This document shows positions 24,645 to 33,791 of a DNA stretch of 64,000 nucleotides, one piece after another. Origin of the DNA: Nocardia salmonicida NBRC 13393 (GTDB lineage: Bacteria; Actinomycetota; Actinomycetes; Mycobacteriales; Mycobacteriaceae); NCBI RefSeq assembly GCF_001613085.1, contig NZ_BDBR01000037.1, positions 53,687 through 117,686 of the forward strand, read 5' to 3'. How positions within the stretch are numbered: the stretch's first letter is position 1; every line of letters starts with the position of its first letter. The notes below the pieces were generated by a model. That model ran no database searches and was not told the DNA's origin. It saw nothing but the letters and a program-made list of their open reading frames with translations. The position numbers and the translations under genes were made by a program.

Positions 24645-25916
24645 TCAGGCGACGCGTACGTGTTCCTCGACCGCCGCGGGCTCGGCCACAGGCTGCGCGG
24701 GCCGACGTCCGGTGACGAGGAACAAGACGACGAGCGCGACGGCCAACCACACGTACGTGTCGCCGATGATGTGTTGATCCCAGGTCCACGAGGTCTCACG
24801 GTGTTCGCCGTCGGGCAGGAAGCTGTGCGGCGCGATCACGAAGACCGCGGCGACGGCGACAGTCGTGGCGTACCAGCCTCGGGCGCCGGCGACGGGCAGG
24901 GTGCGGGCGTGGCAGACCATCGCGAGCAACGCGGGCGCGATCCAGACCCAGTGGTGCGACCACGAGATCGGCGACAGCAGCAGCGTGAAGACCGCGTTGA
25001 GGGACAGGGCGATCGCCGGGGCGTCGGCGGCCTTGCGCATCGCGGCTACGACGAGGACGAGCAGCAGCGCACCCAGCACCAGCCACAGGACGTCGAAAGG
25101 GAGGCCGGTGATGTGCAGGCGCGCCATGACGGCCTGGATCGACTGATTGGTATGGAAGGCCGAGCCACTCAGACCCGAGACATTGCCGAGGCCACCGAAC
25201 CAGTAGCGGGTGGATTCGGTGGGCAGGAACGCGAACGAGGCGATGGTGGCGATCGCACCGGTCGCCGCGGCGGTCGCCGCGGCCTTGTAGTCCTTGCGGA
25301 CCAGGAAGTAGAGCACGAAGGCGGCGGGCGTGAGCTTGATGGCGGCGGCGAGGCCGATCAGCATGCCGCGGGGGTAGCGGGTCTTCGGGAGCAGGCAGTC
25401 GGTGGCGACCAGCACCATCAGCAACAGGTTGACCTGACCGAAGTCGATGGTCGAGCGGACCGGTTCCAGCAGCATCGCCAGCGGCAGCGCGCAGGCGGTG
25501 ACGAGCAGGGCGGCCTGCTTGCGGTCGGGGTGGTAGCGCCGGGCGACCAGGTACAGGGTCCAGGCGACGGCGGCGATCGACACCACGACGTAGAGGATCT
25601 TCGCCGTGCCCCACGGCAGCAGCGCGAACGGCGCCAGCGCGATGGCCGCGAACGGCGGGTAGATGAAGGGCAGACCGATGCCGATCGTGGTCTTGGGCAG
25701 CTGGCCGTACATGTCGGCGCCGTCGCGCATCGCCTCGATGCCGAGGCGGTAGACCTGAAGATCGATGAACCCGTCGGAATAGCGTTCGAAGGGCCAGATC
25801 GGCGTCCTGACGCAGACGACCGAGACAATGGTGAGCAGCACCGGCACCAGCCACCATGCTCGATTGATCGGGCGTGGTGAACGCTCTTGCACGGGGTGGG
25901 TGGTGTCACTACTCAT
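24645..25916 (-). CDS. GT87-family polyprenol-phosphate-mannose-dependent alpha-mannosyltransferase
   Basis: A 423-residue protein with about ten membrane segments. A periplasmic loop near the start carries SDGFIDLQVYRLG and a second has FIYPPFAAI, the conserved features of GT87/DUF2029 enzymes. In mycobacteria this family adds alpha-1,2 mannose from polyprenol-phosphate-mannose to lipoarabinomannan or PIMs on the outer face of the membrane. It supports a cell-wall lipoglycan-bearing actinobacterium. Convergent with the SRPBCC gene, 3 nt apart. Confidence 0.83.
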   Translation of the reverse strand: MSSDTTHPVQERSPRPINRAWWLVPVLLTIVSVVCVRTPIWPFERYSDGFIDLQVYRLGIEAMRDGADMYGQLPKTTIGIGLPFIYPPFAAIALAPFALLPWGTAKILYVVVSIAAVAWTLYLVARRYHPDRKQAALLVTACALPLAMLLEPVRSTIDFGQVNLLLMVLVATDCLLPKTRYPRGMLIGLAAAIKLTPAAFVLYFLVRKDYKAAATAAATGAIATIASFAFLPTESTRYWFGGLGNVSGLSGSAFHTNQSIQAVMARLHITGLPFDVLWLVLGALLLVLVVAAMRKAADAPAIALSLNAVFTLLLSPISWSHHWVWIAPALLAMVCHARTLPVAGARGWYATTVAVAAVFVIAPHSFLPDGEHRETSWTWDQHIIGDTYVWLAVALVVLFLVTGRRPAQPVAEPAAVEEHVRVA

Positions 25917-26035
25917 CCGCGGCGACTATACCGACTCACGTGCGCTGCCGGGGCACCGCCCATCGGCCGGAGTGACACGCGCAATAGCCAGCCGGATGCC
26001 CGCCGACGGACCGAACGCGCTGAATACCGGGCTGG

Positions 26036-26467
26036 TCAGTCGCCGCGGTTGTAGCGGGTCAGGTAACCGGCCATGGCCGCGACGTCTTCGTCCGTCCAGT
26101 CGGCGAAACGCGCCTGAAAGGCCTCCCGTCGTCGGCGTTCGGCCTCTCGGGCGACGATTCGGCCCTCAGGGGTGGCATGCAGGACGTGATTGCGCCGATT
26201 GCCGGGGTCGACCGCCCGTTGGAGGTAACCGAGCTTCTCCAGCGCGCCGACCTGCCTGCTGACGGTCGACTTGTCGAGCAGGAACTGTTCGGCGAGATCG
26301 GTAGCCAGACAACCGTCGCGTTCGAGGATCAGGTCGAGAATGCTGTAGGCGACCAGGCTCAGCTCGGGATGCAGTTCGGCGGCGCGGCCACGGGCGCGCC
26401 GGGCGAAGGCGGTGAGTTCCCGCTGGATGGTGTCGACAGCCTGGGTTCTTGTGCTCCGCGCATTCAT
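26036..26467 (-). CDS. MarR-family transcriptional regulator
   Basis: A 143-residue MarR protein: N-terminal dimer helix, winged helix with DLAEQFLLDKSTVSRQVGALEKLGYLQ (in two parts), and the wing DPGNRRNHVLHATPEG. ATG 26467 is taken because the upstream in-frame extension covers the operator region. It is divergent from the membrane protein gene at 26526, with a perfect palindrome directly before its start, so it most likely represses both genes. Confidence 0.88.
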   Translation of the reverse strand: MNARSTRTQAVDTIQRELTAFARRARGRAAELHPELSLVAYSILDLILERDGCLATDLAEQFLLDKSTVSRQVGALEKLGYLQRAVDPGNRRNHVLHATPEGRIVAREAERRRREAFQARFADWTDEDVAAMAGYLTRYNRGD

Positions 26468-26468
26468 A

Positions 26469-26483
26469 GTTGTATCATACAAC
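26469..26483. promoter_or_regulatory. MarR operator candidate, perfect 15-bp palindrome
   Basis: GTTGTATCATACAAC is a perfect palindrome with 7-bp arms, starting two bases upstream of the marR start codon and about 50 nt before the divergent gene. MarR dimers bind such 15-20 bp palindromes. Confidence 0.7.
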
Positions 26484-26490
26484 CATACAT

Positions 26491-26507
26491 AGTTGCATTT
26501 ACCAACT
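26491..26507. promoter_or_regulatory. Second, weaker inverted repeat in the MarR intergenic region
   Basis: AGTTG-N7-CAACT shares half-site bases with the palindrome at 26469. It may be a second MarR site overlapping the promoter of the membrane protein. Confidence 0.4.
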
Positions 26508-26525
26508 GTTTGGAGATTCTCCTCG

Positions 26526-27545
26526 ATGACTCGCGCACAGTTCCGGCACCTCGCCGGACATCTGCTGACCCCGCTGCTGATGTGCCTCGGCATGGCCTTC
26601 GCCTACCTCGGCGCGTTCCACCAGCCCGAGCCGAACGATATGGCGCTCGCGGTCGTCGGCGACTCCCCGCAGACGATGGTGCTGGCGCAGACGATGAAGG
26701 ACAAGGGCGGCGCCGGCCTCGACATGGTCACCGTGCACGACCGCGAGGCCGCGGTCAGCGCGCTACAGAACCGCGAGCTCATCGGCGCCTACGTGCCCGA
26801 CGCCGACAGGCCGGAACTGCTCGTCGCCACCGCGAGCTCCGACACCAGCGCGATGGCCGCGGAGCTGGCCTTCCGGTCGGTGTCCGATCACCAGGGCGTG
26901 CCGCTGGTGGTCACCGATGTGACGACCGAGGCAGACGGTGATCCGACGGGCCAGGGCATCTTCTTCCTGCTGGTCGCGTTGAGCGTCGGCGCGTACGGCA
27001 GCGTCGCCGTGATCGGCGCCGCCGGGGCGATGTTGCGCATGCGGGTGCGCGCGGCGGTCGGTGTGGTGACGGCGCTGGTGGTCAGCCTCATCGGTGTTCT
27101 GGTGGCAGGTCCGGTATTCGGCGTGATCGACAGCGACTTCGCGAGCGTGTTCGGTATCGCCTGGCTCTACGCCTCGGGCATCATCCTGATCGGTATCGGC
27201 TTGCACACGTTCCTGAAGCGGTGGACCACCCTGGCCCTGATCACCCTGTTCGTGATGCTGAACTTCACCACCTCCGGTGGCGTCTACGGACCCGAACTCC
27301 AGAACGGCTTCTTCGGTGCGCTGCACTCGTTCTGGAACGGCGCCGACTTCGTCGAAGGTCTGCGCGACCTGCTCTACTTCGACGGTGGCGCCGGGTTCGG
27401 TTCCCGCCTGCTCGGGTTGTTCGCCTGGTTGATGGTCGGCCTGGTGCTGGTCGTGGTGGCGGGTCGCCACGAGGCACGGCACGCGCCGACACCGATCGCG
27501 CCTGCCGCGGTCGAGGAGGAGATCGGCGAATCGGTCGCCGTCTGA
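26526..27545 (+). CDS. Integral membrane protein, ABC-2/YhgE-like
   Basis: A 339-residue protein with one membrane segment near residues 10-30, a soluble extracytoplasmic domain of about 110 residues, and then five or more membrane segments. This layout is seen in ABC-2 type permeases and DUF3533/YhgE-like proteins without an attached ATPase. ATG 26526 follows GGAGA at 9 nt. MarR control suggests export of a toxic compound, which is an inference. No ATP-binding partner is next to it. Confidence 0.7.
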   Translation: MTRAQFRHLAGHLLTPLLMCLGMAFAYLGAFHQPEPNDMALAVVGDSPQTMVLAQTMKDKGGAGLDMVTVHDREAAVSALQNRELIGAYVPDADRPELLVATASSDTSAMAAELAFRSVSDHQGVPLVVTDVTTEADGDPTGQGIFFLLVALSVGAYGSVAVIGAAGAMLRMRVRAAVGVVTALVVSLIGVLVAGPVFGVIDSDFASVFGIAWLYASGIILIGIGLHTFLKRWTTLALITLFVMLNFTTSGGVYGPELQNGFFGALHSFWNGADFVEGLRDLLYFDGGAGFGSRLLGLFAWLMVGLVLVVVAGRHEARHAPTPIAPAAVEEEIGESVAV

Positions 27546-27577
27546 CGAGGTGACGCCACGCCCGATCAGTCGGGTCA

Positions 27578-27649
27578 CGCCCCGGCGAATCCCGTTGCCC
27601 GACATCCGGACACATAGCTCCTGACACGGTCGACGCGCTCGCCGGGGCG
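27578..27649. repeat. Long-range inverted repeat after the membrane protein gene
   Basis: CGCCCCGGCGA and its exact complement (11 bp) are 50 nt apart, enclosing further short repeats. A smaller hairpin, CCCGA-N4-TCGGG, is at 27561-27574. Together they make a structured 3' region that may stop transcription of the MarR-controlled gene. Confidence 0.35.
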
Positions 27650-27781
27650 CTTTCGTATTCCCCGGCGATGTTGACGTGAATCGGCCACGGCCACCCGTAG
27701 ACGCGAGTACGGTGTAGCGCGCAACCGCGGACCATCTGGCGCCGCGAGGGGGTGTGACAGCGGAAAGGGTGGGTGCCACCG

Positions 27782-28684
27782 ATGAATGACCCCGGCGCGC
27801 AACGCCCTGGCGAACCGGTACCGCTCGATCAGCGCTATCAAGGCGCCGATCCGATCGAATGGTGCGGTGCGGCGGTCTATCCGATGTATGCCGAGGCGCT
27901 ACCCGCCGGGACGACGGCGCTGCATCTGCGCGCACTGTCGGTGATGGCACCCGAGGACGTGACGGGCCTCGGCCTGGGGCTCTCCGTGCACGACGGACAC
28001 GTGAACCTCGACGGGAGATCGCTGGCGGGCGTCGACATCTGGTACGAAGCACTCGCCGACGGCATCGACATCTCGGTGACCGCCGACGCACCCGACGCAC
28101 TGTTCACTCTCACGCCCGTCTGGGTGGCGGGGTCGGGCACACACCAGTCCTGGACCGGCAATTACGGCGTGGTGGTCGACCTGCTCCCCGACGGAGCGTC
28201 GACGCTGTGGTGCAGCACCGGACCCGGCACACCCGATTTCAACGAACTGGTCGTCGAACTCACCACGGGACCGACAGAACCCGATCGAACACTTGTCGAC
28301 GCGACCGAGCCGACCTCACCCGCCGCACCGATTCCGCCGTCCGAATCCACGGAGCCGACACTCCACACCGCGAACCTCGACCCCCCGACAGACGTCGCCA
28401 TCGCACCCGCCTACCCCGTGACTCCCCCACGATCGGCCGACCAAGGTGTCGGCGCCGCCCTGTACGACCTCGGAACCGCCATGCACGAACGCGGCGAACA
28501 CGATTCGGCCCGCGCCCTGTGGACCCAGGCCGCCCAGGCAGGCCACAGCGGCGCCGCCTACGATCTCGGCGCACTCCTCTTGCAACAGGGCGAACGCGCC
28601 GCCGCCGAACGATGGTGGAAAACCGCAGCCCACGAAGACCCACGCGCGGCAGCCTCCCTCAACGCTTTGTCCGAACTGCCCTAG
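27782..28684 (+). CDS. Sel1/TPR-repeat protein with unknown N-terminal domain
   Basis: The 300-residue protein has an unrecognised N-terminal domain (1-165; beta-rich, with VWVAGSGTHQSWTGNYG) and a Pro/Thr-rich linker (about 170-215). Two helical repeats follow (GVGAALYDLGTAMHERGEHD and GAAYDLGALLLQQGERAAA) that match Sel1/TPR spacing, with tryptophans at WTQAA and WWKTAA. Such repeats mediate protein contacts. GTG 27773 is a possible start. Function unknown. Confidence 0.7.
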   Translation: MNDPGAQRPGEPVPLDQRYQGADPIEWCGAAVYPMYAEALPAGTTALHLRALSVMAPEDVTGLGLGLSVHDGHVNLDGRSLAGVDIWYEALADGIDISVTADAPDALFTLTPVWVAGSGTHQSWTGNYGVVVDLLPDGASTLWCSTGPGTPDFNELVVELTTGPTEPDRTLVDATEPTSPAAPIPPSESTEPTLHTANLDPPTDVAIAPAYPVTPPRSADQGVGAALYDLGTAMHERGEHDSARALWTQAAQAGHSGAAYDLGALLLQQGERAAAERWWKTAAHEDPRAAASLNALSELP

Positions 28685-28745
28685 CACCTGTATCGAAGTA
28701 GCGGGTGGACCGGCACGAAAGATGTCGAGCGCCCTGCTGCCTGGG

Positions 28746-29423
28746 TCATTGTTCTGCGTCGCGGACCAACAGTGCGATCTGTACCCGATTGGCGACGCCC
28801 AGCTTGGTGAACAGATTGCCGGTGTGCGCCTTGACGGTGGCGACGGTGACGTGCAATCGCGCGGCGATCTCCGGATTGCCCAGCCCGTCCGCGATCGCTC
28901 GCGCGGTATCGAGTTCACGTTCGGACAGGGCAGCCAGTCGTTTCCGCGCGAGATCGCGGGAGGCGCTGCGGGCTTCGGTGGAACCCGGCCCGGTGGCCGC
29001 GGCGATCACCCGAGCGGTGACCGTGGGAGACAGCACGGGATTGCCGGCGGCGACGGTGCGCACCGCGTCGGCTATCCGGGCGGGCGGGGTGTCCTTGAGA
29101 ACGAAGCCGAGTGCCCCGGCGCGTAGAGCACCGAGTACCAGCTCGTCGGAGTCGAAGGTGGTCAGCATGAGTATCGCCGGCGCGGCCGGTGCGGCGCGGA
29201 GGAACCGGGTGGTGTCGACGCCGTCGCGGCCGGGCATCCGCACATCCATCAGCACGACGTCCGGACGCTGTTCGTCCACCACCTTGATCGCGGTGTCCCC
29301 GTCGGCGGCCTCCGCGACGACGGTCAGATCCGGCTCGCCGTCGATGACGAGTCGTAGCGCCATCCGCACCAGCTGGTCGTCGTCGACGATGACAACGCGC
29401 ACCGTCTCCTGATCACTGTGCAC
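28746..29423 (-). CDS. NarL/FixJ-family response regulator
   Basis: A 225-residue regulator with an acidic pocket VDDDQ, phospho-acceptor Asp in VVLMDVRMPG, the switch T in LMLTTFD and K in VLKDTPP, then a LuxR-type helix-turn-helix (LSERELDTARAIADGLGNPE and VTVATVKAHTGNLFTKLGV). The GTG start abuts the stop of the kinase gene, so the two are co-translated as a two-component pair. Target genes cannot be told from the sequence. Confidence 0.92.
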   Translation of the reverse strand: MHSDQETVRVVIVDDDQLVRMALRLVIDGEPDLTVVAEAADGDTAIKVVDEQRPDVVLMDVRMPGRDGVDTTRFLRAAPAAPAILMLTTFDSDELVLGALRAGALGFVLKDTPPARIADAVRTVAAGNPVLSPTVTARVIAAATGPGSTEARSASRDLARKRLAALSERELDTARAIADGLGNPEIAARLHVTVATVKAHTGNLFTKLGVANRVQIALLVRDAEQ

Positions 29424-30608
29424 TCATGCTCTTTTCTCGTGGTCGTGCTCCGGCCAGGGAAGTTGCGCGGTGAGAACGTATCCGTTGTCGGAGGTGCGAT
29501 GGTGGTCGAGTGTTCCGCCGGCGAGGGTGATTCGTTCGGCGAGGCCGAGCAGACCGAAGCCCGAGGCCGGTGGCCGGGCGGTGGCTGTGGGGGCCGCCGA
29601 ATTGCGGACGCTGACGTGCAGTTCGCCGCCGGACTCCCCGTCTACGGTGACGTGGACCTTCGCGGCCGGGGCATGTTTCGCGGCGTTGGTCAGCCCTTCC
29701 TGAATTACCCGATAGCCGGTCCGTCCTACGGTCTCGGGTGGGGTAGCGGTCACCGTGGTGGCGAGCGTGACCTCCAGGCCCGACGACCGAGCGTCGGCCA
29801 CCAGCTCCGAGATCCGGTCCAGGGTGGGTTGCGGTCGTTCGGGGCGGTCGGGGTCGGCGCGAAGGACGCCGAGGACGTCGCGGAGTTCTTCCAGCGCTTG
29901 GCGGGAACCGTCGGTGATCCCGCGGATCAGCGTGCGCTTCTCCTCGGCCGAGAGGTCGTCACGATGATCCAGGACGCCTGCTTGCATGGCGACCAGCGAG
30001 ATCCGGTGCGCGAGCACATCGTGCATTTCGCGGGCGATCCGGTTGCGTTCGGTGGCCTGTGCGTGCGCCGCCCGGGCGGCCTGTTCGCGTTCGGCGCTGT
30101 CGGCGCGCTCTCGCAGCGATCGCACTTCGACGCGACGGGCGTCGATGGCCACACCGGTCGCCACCGCGATCCCCGCGCTCGATAGCGGCAGCGCGAGTTG
30201 CAGCCAGATCGGGGCGGGCAGCGTACCGATCGGGTAGAGGTCTTCGGTGAACTGCGCCGCGGTCACATACGCCGCAACGACCACTCCGATCTCGACCGGA
30301 CGGCGGCGAGTGGACAGCGAACACAGTGCCAGCAGCGCGGCACCAGTGGCGAGCGCCGACGCGGCCGAGGCGATCACGACCGTCAGGGCGACGGTGAACG
30401 GGAACCGCCGCCGCCACAGCAGCACCGTCAGACAGCCGAGCGCGATCAGCGGATCACCGGTGACGAACCAGGAACACGTATCGGCCGCGCAGCCCGCCGG
30501 CAGCGCCGTGGCGACGGAGAACCAGAAGGCCATGCCAAGTACCGCGGCCGCCGTCAGCCGCCAGATCTGGTGGCATGCCCCGAGTCGTGCGGCGCTGTCG
30601 GTGTCCAC
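29424..30608 (-). CDS. Sensor histidine kinase, HisKA_3 (NarX/DesK-like) type
   Basis: A 394-residue membrane kinase: several hydrophobic segments in residues 15-150, the dimerisation motif EMHDVLAHRISL with the phospho-accepting His, and a short ATPase domain with EGLTNAAKHAP and GFGLLGLAER. It has no large sensor domain, so the signal is probably sensed in or at the membrane. GTG 30608 is chosen because sequence further upstream is basic and lacks a hydrophobic start; the frame stays open to 30707. Confidence 0.88.
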   Translation of the reverse strand: MDTDSAARLGACHQIWRLTAAAVLGMAFWFSVATALPAGCAADTCSWFVTGDPLIALGCLTVLLWRRRFPFTVALTVVIASAASALATGAALLALCSLSTRRRPVEIGVVVAAYVTAAQFTEDLYPIGTLPAPIWLQLALPLSSAGIAVATGVAIDARRVEVRSLRERADSAEREQAARAAHAQATERNRIAREMHDVLAHRISLVAMQAGVLDHRDDLSAEEKRTLIRGITDGSRQALEELRDVLGVLRADPDRPERPQPTLDRISELVADARSSGLEVTLATTVTATPPETVGRTGYRVIQEGLTNAAKHAPAAKVHVTVDGESGGELHVSVRNSAAPTATARPPASGFGLLGLAERITLAGGTLDHHRTSDNGYVLTAQLPWPEHDHEKRA

Positions 30609-30834
30609 CCGGCCATTATCGCGACACCGACCGGCCGGAAGCAGCAGCCCAGCGGCTGAGGGGTGCTCGACCCGGGGCGAATCGCCGCTTCGACTTTCGT
30701 CGAACACGATTGCCGCCCCCGGAGCGATGTGCCGACAGGGCGGGCTCGACAGACTCGTTCATGTACCAGTCGGACACGAGCCCTTGCAACGGTTTGCTCG
30801 TGGTAGGCGCGATGCCGTAGGGAAGTAGCAGCGT

Positions 30835-32334
30835 ATGAATCGACAACGGAGCCTGAGCCTGCTGGCCGTGCTCGGTCTCGCCGGAGCGCTGGTAGGGGCG
30901 CCCATCGTGGACGCGGAGCCGGCCGAAGACCCCGCAGCGCAGGTGCGGTGGGGCGCATGTCCGGAGGGGGTCGAAGATCCCGCGGCCGGGCCGGCCCAGT
31001 TGCAATGCGCCACAGTGGGGGCGCCCTTGAATTACAGCGAGCCCGGGGGCGCGCAGATCGAGATCATGATCTCCCGGCTGGCGAGTAAGAACCCGGACAA
31101 GCGTCGCGGAGTGTTGTTGCTCAACCCCGGCGGTCCGGGTGGTGCGGGGTTGGACCAGCCCAAGTTCCTGGCTGCTCATGGGCTGCCCGCCGATGTACTG
31201 GACAGCTATGACGTGATCGGTATGGATACGCGCGGGGTAGGGCATTCGGCACCGGTGAGCTGCGGGTTCACCGATGATCAGGCGTACTTCGGCAATATCC
31301 CGCCCTATGCGGGCAACGATGCGGCGGTCACCGAGCGGGCCACGGTCGCCCAGGGGGTCGCCGAGCAGTGCGCGGCCAACGACCACGAGGGCCGATTGCG
31401 GTACGTGTCGACGGCGAATATGGCCCGTGACCTGGACCGGATCCGGGCGGCGCTGGGTGAGGACAAGGCCAGCTACCTCGGTTACTCCTACGGTACCGCG
31501 TTGGGCGCCGCCTACGCCTCGATGTTCCCGCAGCAGGCCGACCGCATCGTGCTCGACAGCAATATCGGCGACACCTACCTCGACCACAACGGGATGCGCC
31601 TGTACGGCCTCGGAATGGAAGAGACGTTTCCAGACTTCGCTGGATGGGCCGCCGCCCGCCACGACACCTACGGTCTGGGCCACACACCGGAAGAGGTGCG
31701 ACGGACGTACTTCACCCTCGCCGAGCGACTCGACGCGAACCCGGTGGACGGGATGGACGGCAACCTCTTCCGGTTCGGCACCTTCTTCACGCTCTATCGC
31801 CCGGCGTTGTACGCGTCAGCCGCCGAGAGCTGGAAATCGCTGCTCGACACCGGACGTCCGGGGCCCGCGGGCGGCCGCCCGCCGGGTACGGGCGCGCCTT
31901 CGCCGAACGACAATGCTTGGTCGGTTTTTCTGGCTGTGACCTGCAACGATGTCGAATGGCCGAAGGACATCCGGACCTACCACCGTGCCGTCGCCGAGGA
32001 CCGGGAACGGTACCCGCTCTATGGCGCGGCCGCCGCCAACGTCATGCCCTGCGCCTACTGGAAGCTCGGGCCGTCCGAGCCGCCGGTGCGGATCGACAAC
32101 ACCGGCCCGGCCGATGTGCTGATCGTGCAGAACCAGCGCGACCCGGTCACCCCGCTACGCGGCGGCGAGCTGCTCGACGAGAAGTTCGGTCAGCGGTCCC
32201 GGTTGGTCACTGTCGACGGGAGTGGGCACGGGGTCTACGTTCTCGGCGTCAACCCCTGCGCGTTCGACGTCGTCACCGGCTACCTGGTGGACGGCGCCAT
32301 GCCCGAACACGACATGACCTGTCGCGCGGGCTGA
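30835..32334 (+). CDS. Exported alpha/beta hydrolase with TAP-like C-terminal domain
   Basis: A 499-residue protein with a cleavable signal peptide (hydrophobic residues 8-22, then AEP). The alpha/beta hydrolase core has the oxyanion segment LNPGGPGGAG and nucleophile elbow GYSYGT, and the C-terminal TAP-like part has NQRDPVTPLRGG and GSGHGVY. The family includes secreted tripeptidyl aminopeptidases and mycobacterial lipases/proteases such as CaeA. Eight Cys suggest disulfides outside the cell. AGGGAAG lies before the start. Confidence 0.87.
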   Translation: MNRQRSLSLLAVLGLAGALVGAPIVDAEPAEDPAAQVRWGACPEGVEDPAAGPAQLQCATVGAPLNYSEPGGAQIEIMISRLASKNPDKRRGVLLLNPGGPGGAGLDQPKFLAAHGLPADVLDSYDVIGMDTRGVGHSAPVSCGFTDDQAYFGNIPPYAGNDAAVTERATVAQGVAEQCAANDHEGRLRYVSTANMARDLDRIRAALGEDKASYLGYSYGTALGAAYASMFPQQADRIVLDSNIGDTYLDHNGMRLYGLGMEETFPDFAGWAAARHDTYGLGHTPEEVRRTYFTLAERLDANPVDGMDGNLFRFGTFFTLYRPALYASAAESWKSLLDTGRPGPAGGRPPGTGAPSPNDNAWSVFLAVTCNDVEWPKDIRTYHRAVAEDRERYPLYGAAAANVMPCAYWKLGPSEPPVRIDNTGPADVLIVQNQRDPVTPLRGGELLDEKFGQRSRLVTVDGSGHGVYVLGVNPCAFDVVTGYLVDGAMPEHDMTCRAG

Positions 32335-32427
32335 GCGACTATCGGAGCAGCATCAGCCCGCCGCCGAAGCCCGCCGCGATTCCGGCGATCGGAAGATATC
32401 GGCCGACAAGTGTCGCGGCACGACAAC

Positions 32428-32459
32428 GCCGCCGCCCGCGATGATTCGCGAGCGGCGGT
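32428..32459. terminator. Hairpin between convergent hydrolase and ectD
   Basis: A 13-bp stem with one mismatch and a 6-nt loop (ATGATT) lies 18 nt after the ectD stop on the minus strand and 94 nt after the hydrolase stop on the plus strand. No T-run, but well placed as a bidirectional stop. Confidence 0.5.
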
Positions 32460-32476
32460 CGTGTGTCCGGGCCTGC

Positions 32477-33394
32477 CTAGGGTACCTGGTTCGCCAGTGC
32501 GCCGACAGGTTCCGGCGCGACCTCACGCATCGGCGTGAAGTCGCGGGCCGCGATGTATTGCGGACGGCGCTGGGGGGCCGCGAAGGGCTCCTCCAGGGCG
32601 TTTTCCACGCTGTTGAACACCATGAAGATGTTCGAGCGCGGGAACGGGGTGATGTTGTTCGACGATCCGTGCATCATGTTGGAGTCGAACAACAGTGCCG
32701 AACCGGCCCGCCCGGTGAACTGGGTGATGCCGTAGCGGGCGGCCAGGAACGTGACGTCGTCCGTCGTCGGGACCCCGATTCGCTGCTCGCGCAACGACTC
32801 CCGATAGTGACCGCTCGGCGTTTCGCCCAGGCACGGCACGAAGGTGCGGTGTGAACCGGGCATCAGCATCAGGCTGCCGTTGAACGGGTAGTTGTCGGTC
32901 AACGCGATCGACAGACTCACCGCACGGGGGGTCGGCATGCCGTCCTCGGCGTGCCAGGTCTCGAAATCGGAATGCCAGCCGAAACCGCTACCGCCGAAAC
33001 CGGGCATGTAGTTCACCCGGGTCTGATGCAGGTACACCGGTGAACCGAGGATCTGCTCGGCGAGCCCGGCGATCCGCGATTCGGCGACCAGCTCGGCGAT
33101 CGGTTTGCTGAGCTGGTGTACCTGGAACACCGAACGTACCTGTCCCGCAACGGGTTCCACGATCACCCGTGCGTCGCCGTAGAGCACCGGGTCGGACGCG
33201 AGGTGGCCGACCTCGGCGCCGAACGCGGCGACCTCGTCGGGGGTGAGCAGATCGGGGATCGTCGCGAAACCGTTCGCCTCGAATCCGGCCAGCTCCGGCG
33301 AGGTGACCCGGCCCCACACCATCGGATCGGTGCGCTCGATGTGCGGGGCCGGCTCGGACAACCGGGTCGGGTAGCGGTCGAGCTGATCAGACAC
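32477..33394 (-). CDS. ectD: Ectoine hydroxylase
   Basis: A 305-residue Fe(II)/2-oxoglutarate dioxygenase of the PhyH/EctD family that turns ectoine into 5-hydroxyectoine. The iron ligands are in GWHSDFETWH (His and Asp) and MMHGSSNN (His); QTRVNYMPGFGGSGFGWHSD (one run of EctD signature) marks the family. GTG 33394 is preferred to ATG 33403: AGGAGG directly touches that ATG but is 9 nt from the GTG. The start overlaps the ectC stop by 8 nt. Confidence 0.95.
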   Translation of the reverse strand: MSDQLDRYPTRLSEPAPHIERTDPMVWGRVTSPELAGFEANGFATIPDLLTPDEVAAFGAEVGHLASDPVLYGDARVIVEPVAGQVRSVFQVHQLSKPIAELVAESRIAGLAEQILGSPVYLHQTRVNYMPGFGGSGFGWHSDFETWHAEDGMPTPRAVSLSIALTDNYPFNGSLMLMPGSHRTFVPCLGETPSGHYRESLREQRIGVPTTDDVTFLAARYGITQFTGRAGSALLFDSNMMHGSSNNITPFPRSNIFMVFNSVENALEEPFAAPQRRPQYIAARDFTPMREVAPEPVGALANQVP

Positions 33395-33791
33395 TGGCGC
33401 CATCCTCCTCGATAATCAGCGGATACACCCCGTTCTCATCGTGTACCTCGCGGCCGGTAACCGGCGGATTGAAAACACAGAGCATCCGCAACTGGGTGCG
33501 GGCGGTCACCTGGTGACGTTCGTGACCGTTGAGCAGGTACATCGAGCCCGGGCCCAGCTCGTAGTCGGTCTCGTTGTCGAAATCGTGCAAACTGCCCTCG
33601 CCCTCGACCAACCACACCGCTTCCACGTGGTTCTGGTAGTGGAACTTGTGAACTGTGCCTGCCTCGATCGTGGTCTCGTGGAAGGAGAAACCGACCTTGT
33701 CGCCGCCGAGCACGATGCGCTTGCTGCGCCAACCGGGCCCTGCCACATCACGTTCGGTACCGGTGATCTCCGCTGTGGTGCGCACGATCAT
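33387..33791 (-). CDS. ectC: L-ectoine synthase
   Basis: A 134-residue cupin enzyme, the usual EctC length. It starts MIVRTTAEITGTERDVAGP and holds the metal-site region HYQNHVEAVW and LNGHERHQV. It closes N-gamma-acetyl-diaminobutyrate to ectoine. Its ATG overlaps the ectB stop (ATGA), so ectB and ectC are translationally coupled. Confidence 0.96.
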   Translation of the reverse strand: MIVRTTAEITGTERDVAGPGWRSKRIVLGGDKVGFSFHETTIEAGTVHKFHYQNHVEAVWLVEGEGSLHDFDNETDYELGPGSMYLLNGHERHQVTARTQLRMLCVFNPPVTGREVHDENGVYPLIIEEDGASV

